Numbered from the stretch's first letter, positions 25,362 through 38,916 are shown. The stretch: DNA of 64,000 nucleotides from Eonycteris spelaea (GCA_003508835.1 PUFA01000084.1:4650001-4714000), one strand, 5' to 3'. Program-made: numbers and translations. Notes: generated from the letters alone by a model not told the origin.

Positions 25362-25700
25362 GGGGTTAGCAAACATTTTTTAAAAGGTCCATATAATAAA
25401 TATTTCAAGCTTTGTTGACCAAGAGGCAAAATCAAAGCCATTGTATAGTTACTTATATAACAGAAGAAGAAAACAAATTTCCACACATATTTTATTCATG
25501 AAATTAAAACTTATTTATGAACACAAATTTGCATTTCATATGATATTTATGTGTCACAAAATATTCTTTTAATTTCCTCTCTCAATCATTTAAAGATGTA
25601 AAAATCATTCTTAGCTTGTAGTTCTACAAAAACAGACTGAGAGGGGTAAATGGGGCAGGGTACAGGAGTGGTAGATTTGGCTGTAGTTTGTTAAAAATGG
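25362..25700 (+). mobile_element. hAT-Charlie-type DNA transposon remnant
   Basis: Left end 'ggggttagcaaac' followed by 'aataaatatttcaagctttg' matches the Charlie-type terminal region. The middle 'tatgtgtcacaaaatattc' and the right end 'ggctgtagtttgtt' complete the element, the last being a decayed inverted copy of the left end. Non-autonomous, with no transposase sequence. Confidence 0.75.
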
Positions 25701-26440
25701 TTTTAGGAAATACCTTATATGGCCCAGATCCATTCATCTAAGTTCTTACCTTTATAAAAGAAATAAAACTTTCTATCAAGTATCTTTGAGTTGGATACCC
25801 ATGATCTGTGAGGTCCAGTAGATGAAATACAAGATATTTTGATTAGGACTTTCTTGAATGGTTACAAGTCACAAAAGGCTAAATTATGTCAGCAGTTGCA
25901 AAAGAAGGGATGTGTTACAAGCTAAGATAAGAGGACCAGTGAAGAACTGATGTTAGAAATGATTTCAAGTGAGACTTGAAGCACTACTGGGTTTTTCTAT
26001 TTCTCTTCTCTCTACTATTCTCTGAGCGCAGATCGTTCTCGGTGGCTTCAGAAGAGTCTTCACATAGTGAAGAATATAGCTACTGGCAGCTTTAGGCTCA
26101 TAAACCCAGCTTACCTATCTCAAGAGAATGGTTTCTCTATCTGTGGGGCAATATATAAAATCCCAGGAAAATCACTGCAGCAGATTCCATATCCCCTCAG
26201 GATCAGGTCCATTTTTCAAAGCACACACCTCCCAGTGTGTTATCACTCTTAACAGCCAACCCTTTTTGGAAGACTTGCCCTCAGGTGGCCAGAACAGCAT
26301 GGCCTGCCCACACAGATTGCTAGAAATATCTGGAGATCTATATCCCAGGAAGGTAGCCTCTACACAATGACTGACAGGTGTGAAAATATACTATAATCCC
26401 TTACCCAAAAGTGAGGTGCATCCTACAGTTTTCAGAGCCT
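25701..26440. other. Unassigned non-coding DNA
   Basis: Nothing recognised. Two overlapping plus frames at 26067-26252 and 26128-26370 lack domain features. Confidence 0.55.
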
Positions 26441-26449
26441 TCCTATGGG

Positions 26450-27035
26450 TTTTAGTCAAAGGTACCTGTGTAGAAAAGTATTAACATAGCAGGACTGAAA
26501 ATGCTAGGCTTAAAAATGCCCAATTGCAAGGTTGGCCTTTGGCTGGTGTCTGGGAACTTGGATTTCAAAACAGTTTCCACTATTCCCTGATAAGAGTCAT
26601 TGTACCCAAACTCTTTGTTTATACCAATAATGTGATTCATGCTGAACACCTACTTTCCTTCTGGGACACTGGGACTTTGGTAACTGCTAGGCAGAAGGTG
26701 CCTATAAGACAAGCATCCAATAAAAGCCTTGGGCAGTGACCTTATAATGAACTTTTTTGGTTGGCAACATTTCATATGCGTTGTCACAATTCCTTTACTG
26801 GAGAAACTGAGTGTACTGTGTGACTCCACTAGAAGAGGACTCTAGAAAGGTCTGCCTGGTTTCCTCTGAACCTCACCCTATGTACTCCTTTTTCTTTGCT
26901 CATTTTGTTTTGTATACCTTCACTGTAATAAGTCATAGCTGTGAGCATGATTGTATGCTGAGTCCTGTGACTCCTCCTAGCAAATCATTTAACCTGGAAA
27001 TGGTCTTGGTACCAGGGTCTTGGTGAACCCTGACA
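26450..27035 (+). mobile_element. Probable retroviral-type LTR, sense (family not assigned)
   Basis: A segment of about 590 bp with LTR organisation. It has a U3-like part with 'ggctggtgtctgggaacttg' (about 26537), a polyadenylation signal AATAAA at 26719-26724, a 'gtcacaattcctttactgg' block and an R/U5-like stretch containing 'cttcactgtaataagtcat' (about 26919). The right end is 'gaaccctgacac', near the canonical terminal CA. The wording resembles old eutherian ERVL-type LTRs, but I will not name the subfamily. No internal region adjoins it, so it is probably a solo LTR. Confidence 0.55.
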
Positions 27036-27930
27036 CGTTACCCTACTTGACACTATAGCTTTGCTTGGTGTTCTCTCCTCTCCAGAACCACTTCCCTCCT
27101 CTTCAACTTTCCTCTAGAGTTTTCTTAGAATATTTCCTAATAAATCATTTCCATAGTACTCCTCTTCTCAGACTCTACTTTCTGGGAACTCAATCTAAGC
27201 CAGATTCTAATTATTTCAAGTCTGAGTAATGACTGTAATGAAGAAAGCAAGGTGTTCTGATTGTTCAGATCCTGACCATGTGCTCATATCTGTACCAGGA
27301 GAAAAGGGCCTTTCACCAGAAGTAGGAGGAAGGGAGGGCAGATGCTGGACAAACACGATGACTAAACCACAGATAATGTGGCCTTTTCATAAGTCTAAAG
27401 GCTTGTATACAATCAGAATGCGATACACTGAGGGAATATTCTCATCTGAAAAATACTTTCTTCTCTTTTATTGGCCATTTTTTTCACAAAGGGAGATTCT
27501 ATTACTTTACAAGAACTACAGTATATGCAATTAGAAAAAAATCAAAGCCTTATTGAAATGAAGATGCTTGCTGTTTTATAAACCTTGCCCATAGCTAAGT
27601 GACTTGCATCCCACAAACCAGCTTTTTAGCATCATACTCAAATTTGTGCCTCAGGAAAATGAAAAATTACTTTGCATCACAAATGTCAGTGGAAACTCTG
27701 AACATTCAATCATTAAAATCCAAAGATGTATTTGGCCTAATTTATCAAGGTAAAATTCCATCATGAATTTACTGATCTTTTAAAAAATAATACTGACTGG
27801 TTAGAGTGTCACACCTGCCCTAAGCATCCCATAACCATAAGCATTTTCTCAATAGGTGTTTCCCTCCTGCCTTTTAACAATATACTTCTGGAATATCTTC
27901 TCTCTACCACCCCATCCCTCACCTTAACTA
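27036..27930. other. Unassigned non-coding DNA
   Basis: 27050-27200 ends with 'ctttctgggaactcaatcta', which resembles another LTR terminus but is too short to call. The remainder is unassigned. Confidence 0.5.
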
Positions 27931-27934
27931 GTAT

Positions 27935-28960
27935 ATCTTTTATCCATTTGTTAAAAAGTCTGAGTATAAAAGAAATATATTCACTTTGAAAACATTTCAA
28001 AAGATACAGATATGTGCAAAGTAAAAGTAAAACTCATTTATAATATTGCCTTCCAGAGATAAGCATTATTAAGGCTTTTTAGTGAATATATATGTCTTTG
28101 CTTTCCAAAAAGAGGGTCATACAACTAACACCATCTTGTCATTTACTTTTTTACAATTAAAAAATATGTCACAAGCATCTTCCTCGGTCATAATAATTGC
28201 CCAGAAATCTACCTCATTTCTTATAATGGCCACATATTATTTCATGTTATGGCCATCACCATTTATTTAACAATTTTTATATTAATAACATTTAGGTTAC
28301 TTCTCATTTTCATGAACCAAACAACTATGCAGTAAAATATCATGATACATGTTTTTTATTATTATTTGTGGTAGTATTCATATAGGACAAATTCTTACAA
28401 GTTGATTGGCTGAATGAAAACATATGTACATTTAGATTTGTGAAAATTATTTAAAATTGGCTCGAAAGGGTCTAGACCCATGTTAATTCCCACCAGTGTA
28501 CAAAAATACTAATTTCTCTGTACTTTTACCAAAGTTATGAATTTTAAGCCTATAAAAACTTTTCTAATATAAGAAAAATATGATACTTTTAATTTGCATG
28601 TTCTGATGATCATAATGTTGAGTTTCTTTTCAACTGTCTGTTGGTCATTTATACGTCTACCTCAATATATTATCTTTTCACATAATTTTCCTATTTTAAA
28701 ATTAAACTAATCACTTCTTTCAAATAGAAACACTTTATGAATTTTGGATATTAACCCATTACCAGTCATATGTATTACAATTTTTTTTCTATTTTAATTT
28801 GTCCTGTAGTGTTCTTAATGCAAATGTTTTTTATTCCAGATTCTAAATTTTTTTTGTTACCTAATTTGTTGATCTTACTCATACTTTCACTTTGTGATTG
28901 TTATTAAGGTCTTTTCCACATCCATATTGCAGAAATATTTTCCTGTATTTATAATAAAAC
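27935..28960 (-). mobile_element. LINE-1 fragment, antisense (old L1M type)
   Basis: The plus strand reads as the reverse complement of the L1 ORF2 C-terminus and 3' region: 'tataatggccacatattatt', 'atttaggttacttctcattt', 'aattcccaccagtgtac', 'ggatattaacccattaccag' and 'aaggtcttttccacatcc', in the order expected for an antisense L1. Divergence is high and there is no poly(A)/T end at the left boundary. The element is non-functional. Confidence 0.8.
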
Positions 28961-29470
28961 TAGTACAATGCATGCATCTTCCTCTTTGCATCACTTTAAT
29001 TCTACTTTGAAGCTCCATCTTTAAAATATGTCCCTTATCATCAAATCCTACTTAATCATCACTTAGTCTTGCTAAGTACATTTCTTTCCTTTCATCTTTG
29101 CTCAAAGCCAATTCTTTATTCTCAGAAATTCCTTATCTGAATGTATCCAGTTTACCTAATTGGTTCCTCTCTATCCATCTAAGGCTTAAGGGAGTGAGCA
29201 TGCTTTTTCAAGTGCAGATTCATTACTCACAAGCAGAGGATGAGTTCTGCCCTTTTCATGTAATGCTTTCCTTCCCAACAAAATTAATAGGGACCATGTT
29301 TCTTGCCCTATTACACAAAAAATTGTAATTTGCACTCATGTCTCTATGTTGCCCTTATGACACATCAAGTACACTCCAAACCGAAGCATTGTCCCATCTC
29401 TACTTTTGTCTTCACCTCAACTGAGTTCCCCTGTTAGTTTCCTTATTCGTTCTGATGGCATCTAGTTAGC
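28961..29470. other. Unassigned non-coding DNA
   Basis: No gene recognised. Some phrases recall LINE-2 3' sequence, but not enough to call. Confidence 0.5.
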
Positions 29471-29472
29471 TA

Positions 29473-29935
29473 GTGTATTTGCTTCCTAGGACTGCCATAA
29501 CAAAGTATCACTAACTTTATGGCCTAAACAATAGACATTTATTCTCTCACAGTTCCAGTGGCTAGGAATCCAAAATTAGTGTGTTGGAGATTAATTCTGA
29601 GGGCTATGAAGGAGAAATCTGTCCCATGACTCTCTCCTGGCTTCTGGCGGGTTGCTAATGACCTTTGGCATTTGTTGGTTTACAGAAGAATCACCCCAAA
29701 TCTGCCTTCATCTTCACATGGTGTTTTTGTGTGCAGTCTGTGTCCAAATGTTTTTTTTTATTATTAGGATATCAATCATATTGCTTTAGGGGCCCACCCT
29801 ATTCCAGTATAACCTCATCTTAACTAGTTACATCAGCAACAAACCAAATAAGGTCACATTCTTAGGTATTAAAAGTTTGGATTTCGACATGGGAATTATG
29901 GTGGGGACGGAGGGAAATATAGGCTTAAAGCTACA
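29473..29935 (-). mobile_element. MLT1-type MaLR LTR, antisense
   Basis: Plus strand begins 'tgtatttgcttcctagg' and continues 'actgccataacaaagtatc', 'tctcacagttccagtggcta', 'catcttcacatggtgttttt', 'ggggcccaccctattcc' and 'aaataaggtcacattctta', which is the reverse complement of an MLT1-type LTR in order. The minus-strand AATAAA lies at 29538-29543. Nearly full length, with the subfamily unresolved. MaLRs are non-coding relatives of ERVL. No internal sequence is attached. Confidence 0.85.
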
Positions 29936-29937
29936 TA

Positions 29938-30210
29938 AGTATTTTTGTCACTTACCCTTTTAACCTTCCACCCCTGAGCAATATCAGATCATCTCCCAAA
30001 TCCTGCACAATGTCCATTATTATCCCTACCTTTTAAGCCAATAGTTCAGGTTCTTATTACCCATTCCTGCACTAATATGAAAGCCTCCTAATTCCTGCTA
30101 CTCAATTTATCCTACAACCTGGAAATATATTGATCCTCTTAAATTACAGCTGGTAAATTTTCAGTGACTTTTCATACCATATAAAATAAAATACAAGTAG
30201 CCTACTTTGT
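29938..30210 (+). mobile_element. LINE-2 fragment, sense
   Basis: Matches the L2 stretch just upstream of its 3' end in order: 'tattacccattcctgcacta', 'agcctcctaattcctgcta', 'ctggaaatatattgatcctc' and a 'catataaaataaaatacaag' block. It is heavily diverged and directly follows the MLT1 LTR, so the LTR may have landed in L2 sequence. Confidence 0.5.
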
Positions 30211-31420
30211 CATTCCAGAAAGTGATTCTTAGGCTTGGCTTACCTAGAAAGCCAAGCCAAAGACCAGAACATAACTATAATCTGAGAAAAGTGAAATCAG
30301 AAAGAAGGAACTGACAACTCAAGGATATGTTATTGAGCAGGTTAATACAATAGGCAACTGAGGAACCAGGGAGAAAAAGTCTCAGAAATGCCCACCTGAT
30401 AGACTGAAAGATAACCACTTACCCATAAGCTCTCAATCCTTCACCCCATACTAGTCAAAGGTTGCCCCATATACTCATGTTTGAATGGTTGAACAGGTTT
30501 TGCCACATGAAGCATAGGAGCCACAGATGGAGAAGTAGGAGATAAGTGGTAGAGCCAATTTGAAGTGCTGTCAGGTTGTATGCTTTTGTAGTTGGGTGCT
30601 AGAGCAATGGCTGGAATAAATAGTGGGCCAACATGATGTGAAGTAGGACATTAGGGGTTTCTAACACAAGTGGGAAGAAATTCAGGCTTTGTTTTAAAAT
30701 CAAAGTTATATATTTCTAAAGCCCATGTTCATAATCACTGCAGGGAGACCAGAGATGAAACAGCCCATAGGGAGGTCCTGTCCAGCACAGAAAAAAGATA
30801 ACCAGTGTCCTGGGGCAAAGTTTGAGTTTTTTTGGCTCCTATCAACAATGAACACATGGAGTTCATGCCATTGATGTTAGTGCGGTCTTTACAAGAAGAA
30901 ATAGGAAGTGCAAGACGAGGAAAGATGTGGGTAGTGAGATGAGAAAGGATGCATGTTGTGTTTGAGAAATGTTGAGTTCAAAGTGCTACCAAGCAGTTCA
31001 GATGGCAATGCCCATCAGAGAGTGAGGAATTAGAATTTAGAAGCTTAAGTATGGGCTGCAACTGAAAATGAGGACTCCATCTGTAAGACTCTTTTGTCAA
31101 AAGAAAAGTCGAAACATGGTACATGGTTGAAATTATCAATGGAAATTAAAGAAGAAAAAATGAAAGAAGTCAAGTAATATAATTTAAGTAATATTTGCAT
31201 TTTACGTTTGGAAAGATGAAGTATAGAGAATAAGTCGTAAGATAGATGAAATAACTATGGGAATCAAAAGAAGACTGGTCATAGAAATCAAGAAAAAAGA
31301 GAATTTTAAGGAGGAAGAAGAGGCAGAGCTACAAAGTGGCTAAAGGAACTGACTATAAAGAAGTCTGCAGTTTGTTGGCTTTCTATGCTGGTAAACCAAA
31401 GGAACTGTTGGACCAAATAT
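30211..31420. other. Unassigned non-coding DNA
   Basis: Purine-rich sequence with no recognised gene or repeat. Confidence 0.55.
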
Positions 31421-31424
31421 CCAG

Positions 31425-31590
31425 ATGATTGTATAAAACATGTATTGAATGCCTGCCAAGTACTCAGTACTGTGCTACCTGACACTATATGTGTCCCCTC
31501 AAGAAGCTTATATTATAGTTGGGAATGGAAGACTAGAACATATTATACCAAATAAAAACATACTAAAACTAAATTATGTCTTCTTAACAT
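31425..31590 (-). mobile_element. LINE-2 3'-end fragment, antisense
   Basis: Reads as the reversed L2 tail: 'tgtattgaatgcctgccaag', 'actgtgctacctgacac' and 'cctcaagaagcttatattat'. Confidence 0.6.
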
Positions 31591-31596
31591 TATAGG

Positions 31597-31627
31597 GGCA
31601 GGGGAGAGAGAAAGAAGTGGGGGGGGG

Positions 31628-31664
<37 letters not shown>

Positions 31665-31666
31665 TT
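31597..31666 (+). repeat. G10 run joined to (GA)n tract
   Basis: Ten consecutive G at 31619-31628, flanked on the left by gagagagaaag and on the right by (GA)n to about 31664. The whole tract is purine on the plus strand. It lies exactly between an antisense L2 and an antisense L1. Confidence 0.9.
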
Positions 31667-31667
31667 G

Positions 31668-31813
31668 TAAGAAATAATACAGAGGGTTCTGTATACCCTT
31701 TATCCAATCTCTTCCAAGGCTAACATCTTATAAAACTACAGTACAATATTGCAACCAGGAAATTGACATTGATAAAGTCAGAATACAGAATATTTTTATG
31801 TTCTCTTCTTTTT

Positions 31814-31870
<57 letters not shown>

Positions 31871-32165
31871 GCTGAGTAATATTCCACAGTATGAACTTAC
31901 CACAGTTTGTTTAACCATTTACCATTGGGGTCATTTCCAGTTTGGGCTATTATAAATAAAGCTGCAATAAACAGTAGTGTACAGGTTTTTACATCAACAT
32001 GTCTTCACTTCTCTGGGATAAATGCCCAAGTGCACAATTGTGTGTCACATAGTTGTATGTTTAATTTTGAAAGAAACCACCAAACTGAGTGGCTATAGCA
32101 TTTTATATTCTCACCAGTGATGTATGAGTGATTCAGGTTTTCCACATCTTTGTGAAAGGTCCACA
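31668..32165 (-). mobile_element. LINE-1 fragment, antisense, split by a microsatellite
   Basis: Left part (31675-31800) matches the reverse complement of an L1M 3' region ('aacatcttataaaactacag'). The right part (31870-32160) matches reversed ORF2 C-terminal sequence: 'gagtaatattccacagtatg', 'ataaagctgcaataaacag', 'tctctgggataaatgcccaa' and 'attctcaccagtgatgtatg'. A (CTAT)n array sits between the two parts. Old and non-functional. Confidence 0.85.
31815..31869 (+). repeat. (CTAT)n tetranucleotide microsatellite
   Basis: Perfect CTAT array of about 13 units inside the antisense L1. Long pure tetranucleotide arrays are usually length-polymorphic. Confidence 0.97.
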
Positions 32166-33480
32166 ATAAATATTTGTCACATGAAAGAGTAATGGGGGGA
32201 AACTTGTATATAATGATATGACAAGATCTTGAAAACATTACAAAAATAAATAAAACAGCATTCTTAATAGGGAGTGGAATGGCAAGCTGTGGTTAGGGGA
32301 TATTTTCACATTTTAATCTATATGTTTATTCATTGCTTTAAATTTTGGAAACAAGAATATAATCAAATATTTGTTTATCAATTTAAAAAATTACATTTCT
32401 AAAAAATTATGGTTTTTATGTTATGTAACTTTTTCTAATCCAAATCACACAAAATATATGTTTTGAAAATATTAAAGAACCATGGTTATTCTACAGTTTT
32501 TTTTCCAGTGTTTTTTAACTTCATTGCTAATAAGCAGTTCTTGAGAAATTGGGAAAAGTTGTTCAGCTGTGCTTAACTTGGTTTATTTTATCTGCTAATT
32601 CAATTATTCAATAAAAAATTGCTCAATAAGACACTGTACTGGACTCTTGGAGGTATACAAAATGGAGTAGCGCTCATACATGTAAAGAGCTTAGACATTG
32701 TCATTTTCATCCTCACAACATAAAAAAAGCTGAAAAAAATTAAAATTAATGACTTTTCTTGAGCAGGTTCATCAAAGTCACAGGAGAAACTCTCATCTTG
32801 AAATCTGAGAGACAAGCAAATATGGAAAATAAGTCAAGATCATCTTACCTGGAGTAGAAGCCATTGGAGCCGGTAACTGGTAGAAATGTTTGAATAGCTA
32901 TTTTGATAAGTTGCTGGAGGCTAAGTGTGTACTATTATGAGTGAGAAAATTTTGGAAGCTACAGTCTTGGAGGTGGGGGAGTTATTGCTCAATGGTTTGC
33001 ACCTTCAGGAACACTAACAGGTTCTTATGGTCGAGACAAGAAAAAAAATCATTTCATTTCTCTGGTAATAGGAAGGGAAAAGTGACCATTTGGAAATAGG
33101 ACCAGGGCACTCTCCATAACAAAGACCTGCTCTCCAGTGAAAAAAAAACTTTATCCTGAGCAATATTTCAGCTGGGAGAGGGACATTTCCCCAATTCAAA
33201 CTGTTTCAATCTTTTCTGTCTTTTATAAAGGCTGCGTGGGGGGTGTGAGAAGGGGTGGAAGGATTAAGGTGAAGAAATACTTGTGAAGGTCACAGCCTGT
33301 TGATATAGGCCCATGAAAAGACTGAAATTTAATTATAAGATTATAGAATAATTCTCTTCCCCACTCCATATCACCACATACACAGGACTTCAGTATAATA
33401 GTAGTGGATTATAACTGAAAGAGGCTTAGACTCTATTTAAGAAGAAATAGGTCTAAATCTATCAATTAAAGACAGAGATT
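32166..33480. other. Unassigned A+T-rich non-coding DNA
   Basis: No gene recognised. Includes the short open frame 32600-32815 (minus), without domain features. Confidence 0.55.
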
Positions 33481-33694
33481 GTCAGAGTGAATTAAAAACA
33501 AGCCCTGACTATATATGTTCTCTACTCAAAACCCATTTCAAATATAAAAACATGAATTGGTTAAAAGTAAAAGAATGGAGAAAGATATAGAAAAGTGGTA
33601 GTAACTATATTTTCAGATAAAACAGACTTCAGAAAAAGTACATCATCAGAGATAAAGAGAGGCATATTACATAATGATAAAGAGGCCGATTCTC

Positions 33695-33752
33695 CAAAAC
33701 AAAACAAAACAAAAACAGAAAACAAAAACAAAAACAAAACAAAAACAAAAAA
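33695..33752 (+). repeat. (CAAAA)n insertion within L1
   Basis: Array of caaaa/caaaaa units interrupting the ORF2 endonuclease region of the 5.5-kb L1. It is an expansion not present in the L1 coding sequence. Confidence 0.9.
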
Positions 33753-36700
33753 CTATAATAATTCTTAACGTGTATATGCCTGAGTGTCAAAATATGTGTG
33801 GGAAAAAACTGAAGACCTGCAAGGAGAAATGACAAATTCACAATAGTGGCTAGAGAGTCAAAACCCTCATATAATATCAGATCAAGAAGGTAGAAAATCA
33901 GTAAGGATAGATTTGACTCAAACAGCACTGTCAATCAATTTGACCTGACTGACGTTTATAGAATTCTTGATCCAACAACATCAGAATACACATTCTTCTT
34001 AAACGCATATGGAAAATTCACCAAAAATAGACCACACTTTGGGCTATAAAACGGATCTTAAAATTTTTAAATAATATAAGCCATGCAAAGTACCTTCTAT
34101 GATCTCAATTGAATTAATATAGAAATCAATAACAGAAAGATATCTGAAAAATCTCAAAATATTTGGAGACTTAGCGACATGGTACTGAAAAACACAGAGA
34201 TCAAAAAAGAATTTGGAGGAGAAATTTTTAAAATATATTTTAACTAAATGAAAATGAAAATACAACTTATGAAAATGTGTAGTATTCAGTGAAAGCAATA
34301 CATAGAGAGAAATTTAAAACATTAAATCCATATGCTTGAAAAGATAAAGATCATAGATAAATTAATAGTCTAAGTTTCTATCTTAAGAAACTAGAGAAAG
34401 AAGAGAAATTTAAGCTAAAGACAAACAGAAGACAATAATAAAAATTAGAGGGGAAATTGAAAACAGGAAAACAGTAGTCAAAATCAACAAAATAAAAACT
34501 GGTTCTTTGAAGATACTAGAAAAATGATAAACCTCTAGTCAGGCTAACCAGGAAAAAAAAGATAGAAGACACAAATTATTAGTATCAGAAATAAAAGATG
34601 GTTTAATTACTAATTACTCATGGACATTAAAAGAATAATACAGGAATACTATGAACAACTCTATAACCACACATTTGATAACTAAGATGAAATGGACCAA
34701 TTCCTTGAAAGATGAAAACTATGAAAATTCAAAAAAGAATAGATAATCCAAATTGGCCTATATCAACTAAAGATATTAAATCAATAATTAATAACCTTCC
34801 AAAACAGAAAGTACCAGGGCAGATGGCTTTATTGTGAAATCTACCAAATGTTGAAGAAATGATATCAACTCTCTATAATCTGCTCCAGAAATTAAAAGCA
34901 GAGGAAGTAATTCCTATTTCATTTTATGAGGCCAACGTGACCCTAATACCTAAACCAGATAAAGACATAATAAGAATGGAAAACTCTAGACCATTATAGA
35001 TGCAAAAATTCTCAACGAAATATTAGCAAATCAAATCTAACAATGTGCAAAAAGAAATTAAAATCACATCCAAGTGGAATTCACTCTAGATGTGCAAAAC
35101 TAGTTCAGTATTTGAAAATCAGTTAATATAATTCACCATACCAACATGCTAAAGAAAAAAATATATAATCAAAGCAATTGATAAAGAAAAATTATTTGAT
35201 AAAATCCAATACATATTTATTATAAAAACTCTCAGGAGCCTAGGAATGGAGAGAAATTTGCTCGACTTGATAATGAATACCTTCCAAAAACCTACTAGTA
35301 ACATACTTAATGGTGACAAACTAGAGGCTTTCTCTCTGATTAAGAAAAGGCAAGAATGTCCCTTCTCACCACTCCTATTTAGCATCATACTGGACATCAT
35401 ACTAGCCATTCCAATAACATAACAAAAGGAGGGAAGTTATATAGATTGGAGAAAAAGAAATAAAAATGTCATTCTCAGATGAAATGATTGTCTATGTAGA
35501 AAATCCCAGACGGTTGAAAGAAAAAAGAAAATAACTGGAACTAATAATTGATTATAGCGAGGTCTTAGAATATAAGTATAATACACAAGAGTAAATTGTT
35601 TTCCTATATACTGGCAACAAAGAACTGTATTTTGAAATTAAGAACACAATACTATTTAAAATAGCAACAGAGAGGGAAATTCTTAGGTATAAATCTTATA
35701 AAATAGGTACAGAATTTCTATCAAGGAAACTAAAGAATTCTGATGAAAAAAAGGCAAAGAAAATCTAAATAGAGAGATGTTCCAAGTTTATAAATTAAAA
35801 GGCTTTATATTATTAAGATGTCAATTCTTCCCAACTCTATATTCAATGCAACCATAATCAAAATCCCAACAAGCAATTTTGTAAATATCTAAAAGAATAA
35901 TTTTAAAGTTTATATGAAAAGGCAAAAAACCCTGAATAGCCAGCACAGAAATGAAGAACAACAAAATTGGGAGATTGACACTATTTGATTTCAAGACTTA
36001 TTATAAAACTATAGTGACCAAGGTAGTATAGTATTATTCAAAGAACAAGCACATTAATAAATAGGTCAGAATAGAGAGCCCAGAGATAGACCACCACAAA
36101 TACAATCAACTGATCTTTGAAAAAAATCAGAAAGGTAATTTAATGAAGACAAGATAATTTATTTAACAAATGGTGAACAATTGGATATTCATTTACAAAA
36201 AAGTTAATTTAGACACAGAACTTATGTTTTCATAAAAAATGAATTCAAAATGGGTCATACACTTAAATGTAAAATTCAGAACTATAAAACTTCTAGAAGA
36301 ATGGAAAGAGGAAATCTAGGTAACTTTGGGTTTGACAATGAGTTTTTTTGATACAACAAAAGCGTGATCCATTAGAGAAAAAATTAATGTTAGACTTTAT
36401 TGAAATTAATAACTTCTGCTCTGTGAAAGTCATTGTTAAGAGAATAAAAAGACAAGCCACAGACTGGAAGCAAACGTTTTCAAAAGATATACCTAGTAAA
36501 GAACTGATCCAAACTATACGAAGTACTTAAAACTCAATAATAAGAAAAAAACTTAAAATGAAGAAAACAACTTAAAAATGGGCCAAAGGTCTTAACAGGT
36601 ACTTTATCAAAAAAAGATATACATATGGCAAATAAGCATTTGTAAAGATGCTTCACATCACGTCCTAGGGTAATGCAAATTAAAACAACGAGATAACATT

Positions 36701-38916
36701 ACACACCTCTTAGAATGGCTAAAAATCTAAACACTGACAACACTGAATGCTGGCGACAATTTAGAGCAACAGGAACTCTTATTGCTTGCTGGTAAGAACA
36801 TAAAACGTAGCTACTTTGGAAGACAGGTTTATCAGTGTCTTACAAAGCTAAATGCAGTTTTACCAGATAAACCAGCAACTGAATTCCTAGATTTATGTTC
36901 ACACAAAAGCCTGCATTAAATGCTTATAGTAGCTTTATTTATAATAAGCCCCAAATCAGAAGTTACCAAGATGTCTTTCAATTGATAAATGAATAAATAA
37001 ACTTTGGTATATTTATAAAATGGGATATTATTCAGCATTAAAAAAAAAGAGCTATCAAGTCATAAAAAGACATGAGGAATGTAAATGTATATGGCTAAGT
37101 GAAGACAGCTAGTCTGAAAGGTTACATATGATTTGAGTTCTATGACATTATATTGGAAGAGGCAAAACTATAGAGACAGTAAAAACATTGATGGTTACCA
37201 AGAGTTTGAGGGAAAGGGAAAAGTACTGAATAGGTGAAGCATAGGTATTATTTACTGTTGTTGTCACTTAGGGCAGTGAAACTATTCTATATGATACTAG
37301 GCAGTATTCTTTTTTCAAAACCTATAGAAGTTTAAAGCAAAAAGAGTGAACATTAATTCACGCAAAAAAAAAAAAGAACGATTTAGAAGGGCAGAAGATC
37401 TAACAAAAGAATGCAGATTGTGATAAGTCAATCTAACTGTATTATAAATGTGTGAAAGAAGCTTACTAAAAAGGGTGGGCAAAAGGTGCTGACCTAAGTA
37501 ACTTTGAAAATGAGTAGAGTCTATTAGACTAGAGGTAAGGGAACTGCACATAAGCTCTATAGTTGATAAAGTTGTGCTCCATGAGAGCATAGGTTAATAA
37601 TTCCAAAACCACTGTATATGAATACTGATTTGAACAATCAAGTGGGTAGTCATTGATGGGAACCAGGTTTCTCATTGATAGAGTGGGAATTTACAGATAA
37701 ACAATAGGATGAGGCTAAAATGATCCTTGTGGTAATGGATTAAACTTGGAGATATCAGTATTAAATTTGTGTTTAACTTACTTAATATAATATAGATGGT
37801 TACATATAGAAGTATTTATAGATATATGCAAATACATGGATTGAGATATTTCAATACTTTTTTGCTATGTCCACTGACAGGTCTGAAGTAATGACATACC
37901 AATAATACTTAGCACACTAGCATCCAGGTCTCAGATTCTAATACCATTGTTTAATAAGAAGAACCAGGGCTCCTTGGAGGAATGGCTGATTCTAGTACTT
38001 AGGCAAGAAATATACAAGATGTATCTGGAGCATCATATAGTGCCAGGAAGTAAGGCAGAGCTGAAAAAACAAACAAATTTTAAAAACCCTATACTAATTA
38101 GGATATATTTAAAAGACATAGGTGCCAACTGAAAGAACTCCCAATGACTAAAGCTGGAACAATTTGAGGAACACAATAAAGTGTTACTGGGCTATGACAC
38201 AAAATATAAAATTAATATCCATAAGTCCATACTGACATAAATAAATGATTTAATAAATTAATAAATGAGGAAAAAAGACAAATCTCTCTTGCAACAGAAT
38301 TTCAAATGATTTATGTAGGTACTCTACCCTCAAGGCCGATAGACTCCCTGTGTAGACCACACACAGAGACTTTCTTCCAAATAGTAGAAATTGGGAAAGG
38401 ATGGGGCAAGTTTACAGTAGAAAAACCTGGAAAATAATACTTTAGCTAAATAAACAAGATCATATCAACAGTGAAAAATCACAATGATGCTATACACCTC
38501 TGACATTATGTGATGAAAATAGCACTTTACCTCTGGGATTTTCCTCCTCCAAATCCCATAATCCCAGTCTACTCATCAGGAAAACATCAGACAAATTCAA
38601 GTAGAGTGGCACCCTATAAAATACTTGACCAATACTGTTCAAAACTGCCAAAGTCATCGAAAACAAGGCAAGTCTGCAACACTGTCATAGCCAATAGTAG
38701 CTTAAGGAAATGTGAAAACCGTAATATGATATGTTATGGGATCCTGGAATAAATTTTGTAAAAAACTAAGGAAATCTGTATAAACTATGGACTTTAGTCA
38801 ATACTAATGTATTAATATTGGTTCATTAATTTTGGCAAACATACTACACTAATGTAAGATGTTAATGGAAGAAATTGAGTGTGAAGTATATGGCAACTCT
38901 CTACTATCTTCTTGGG

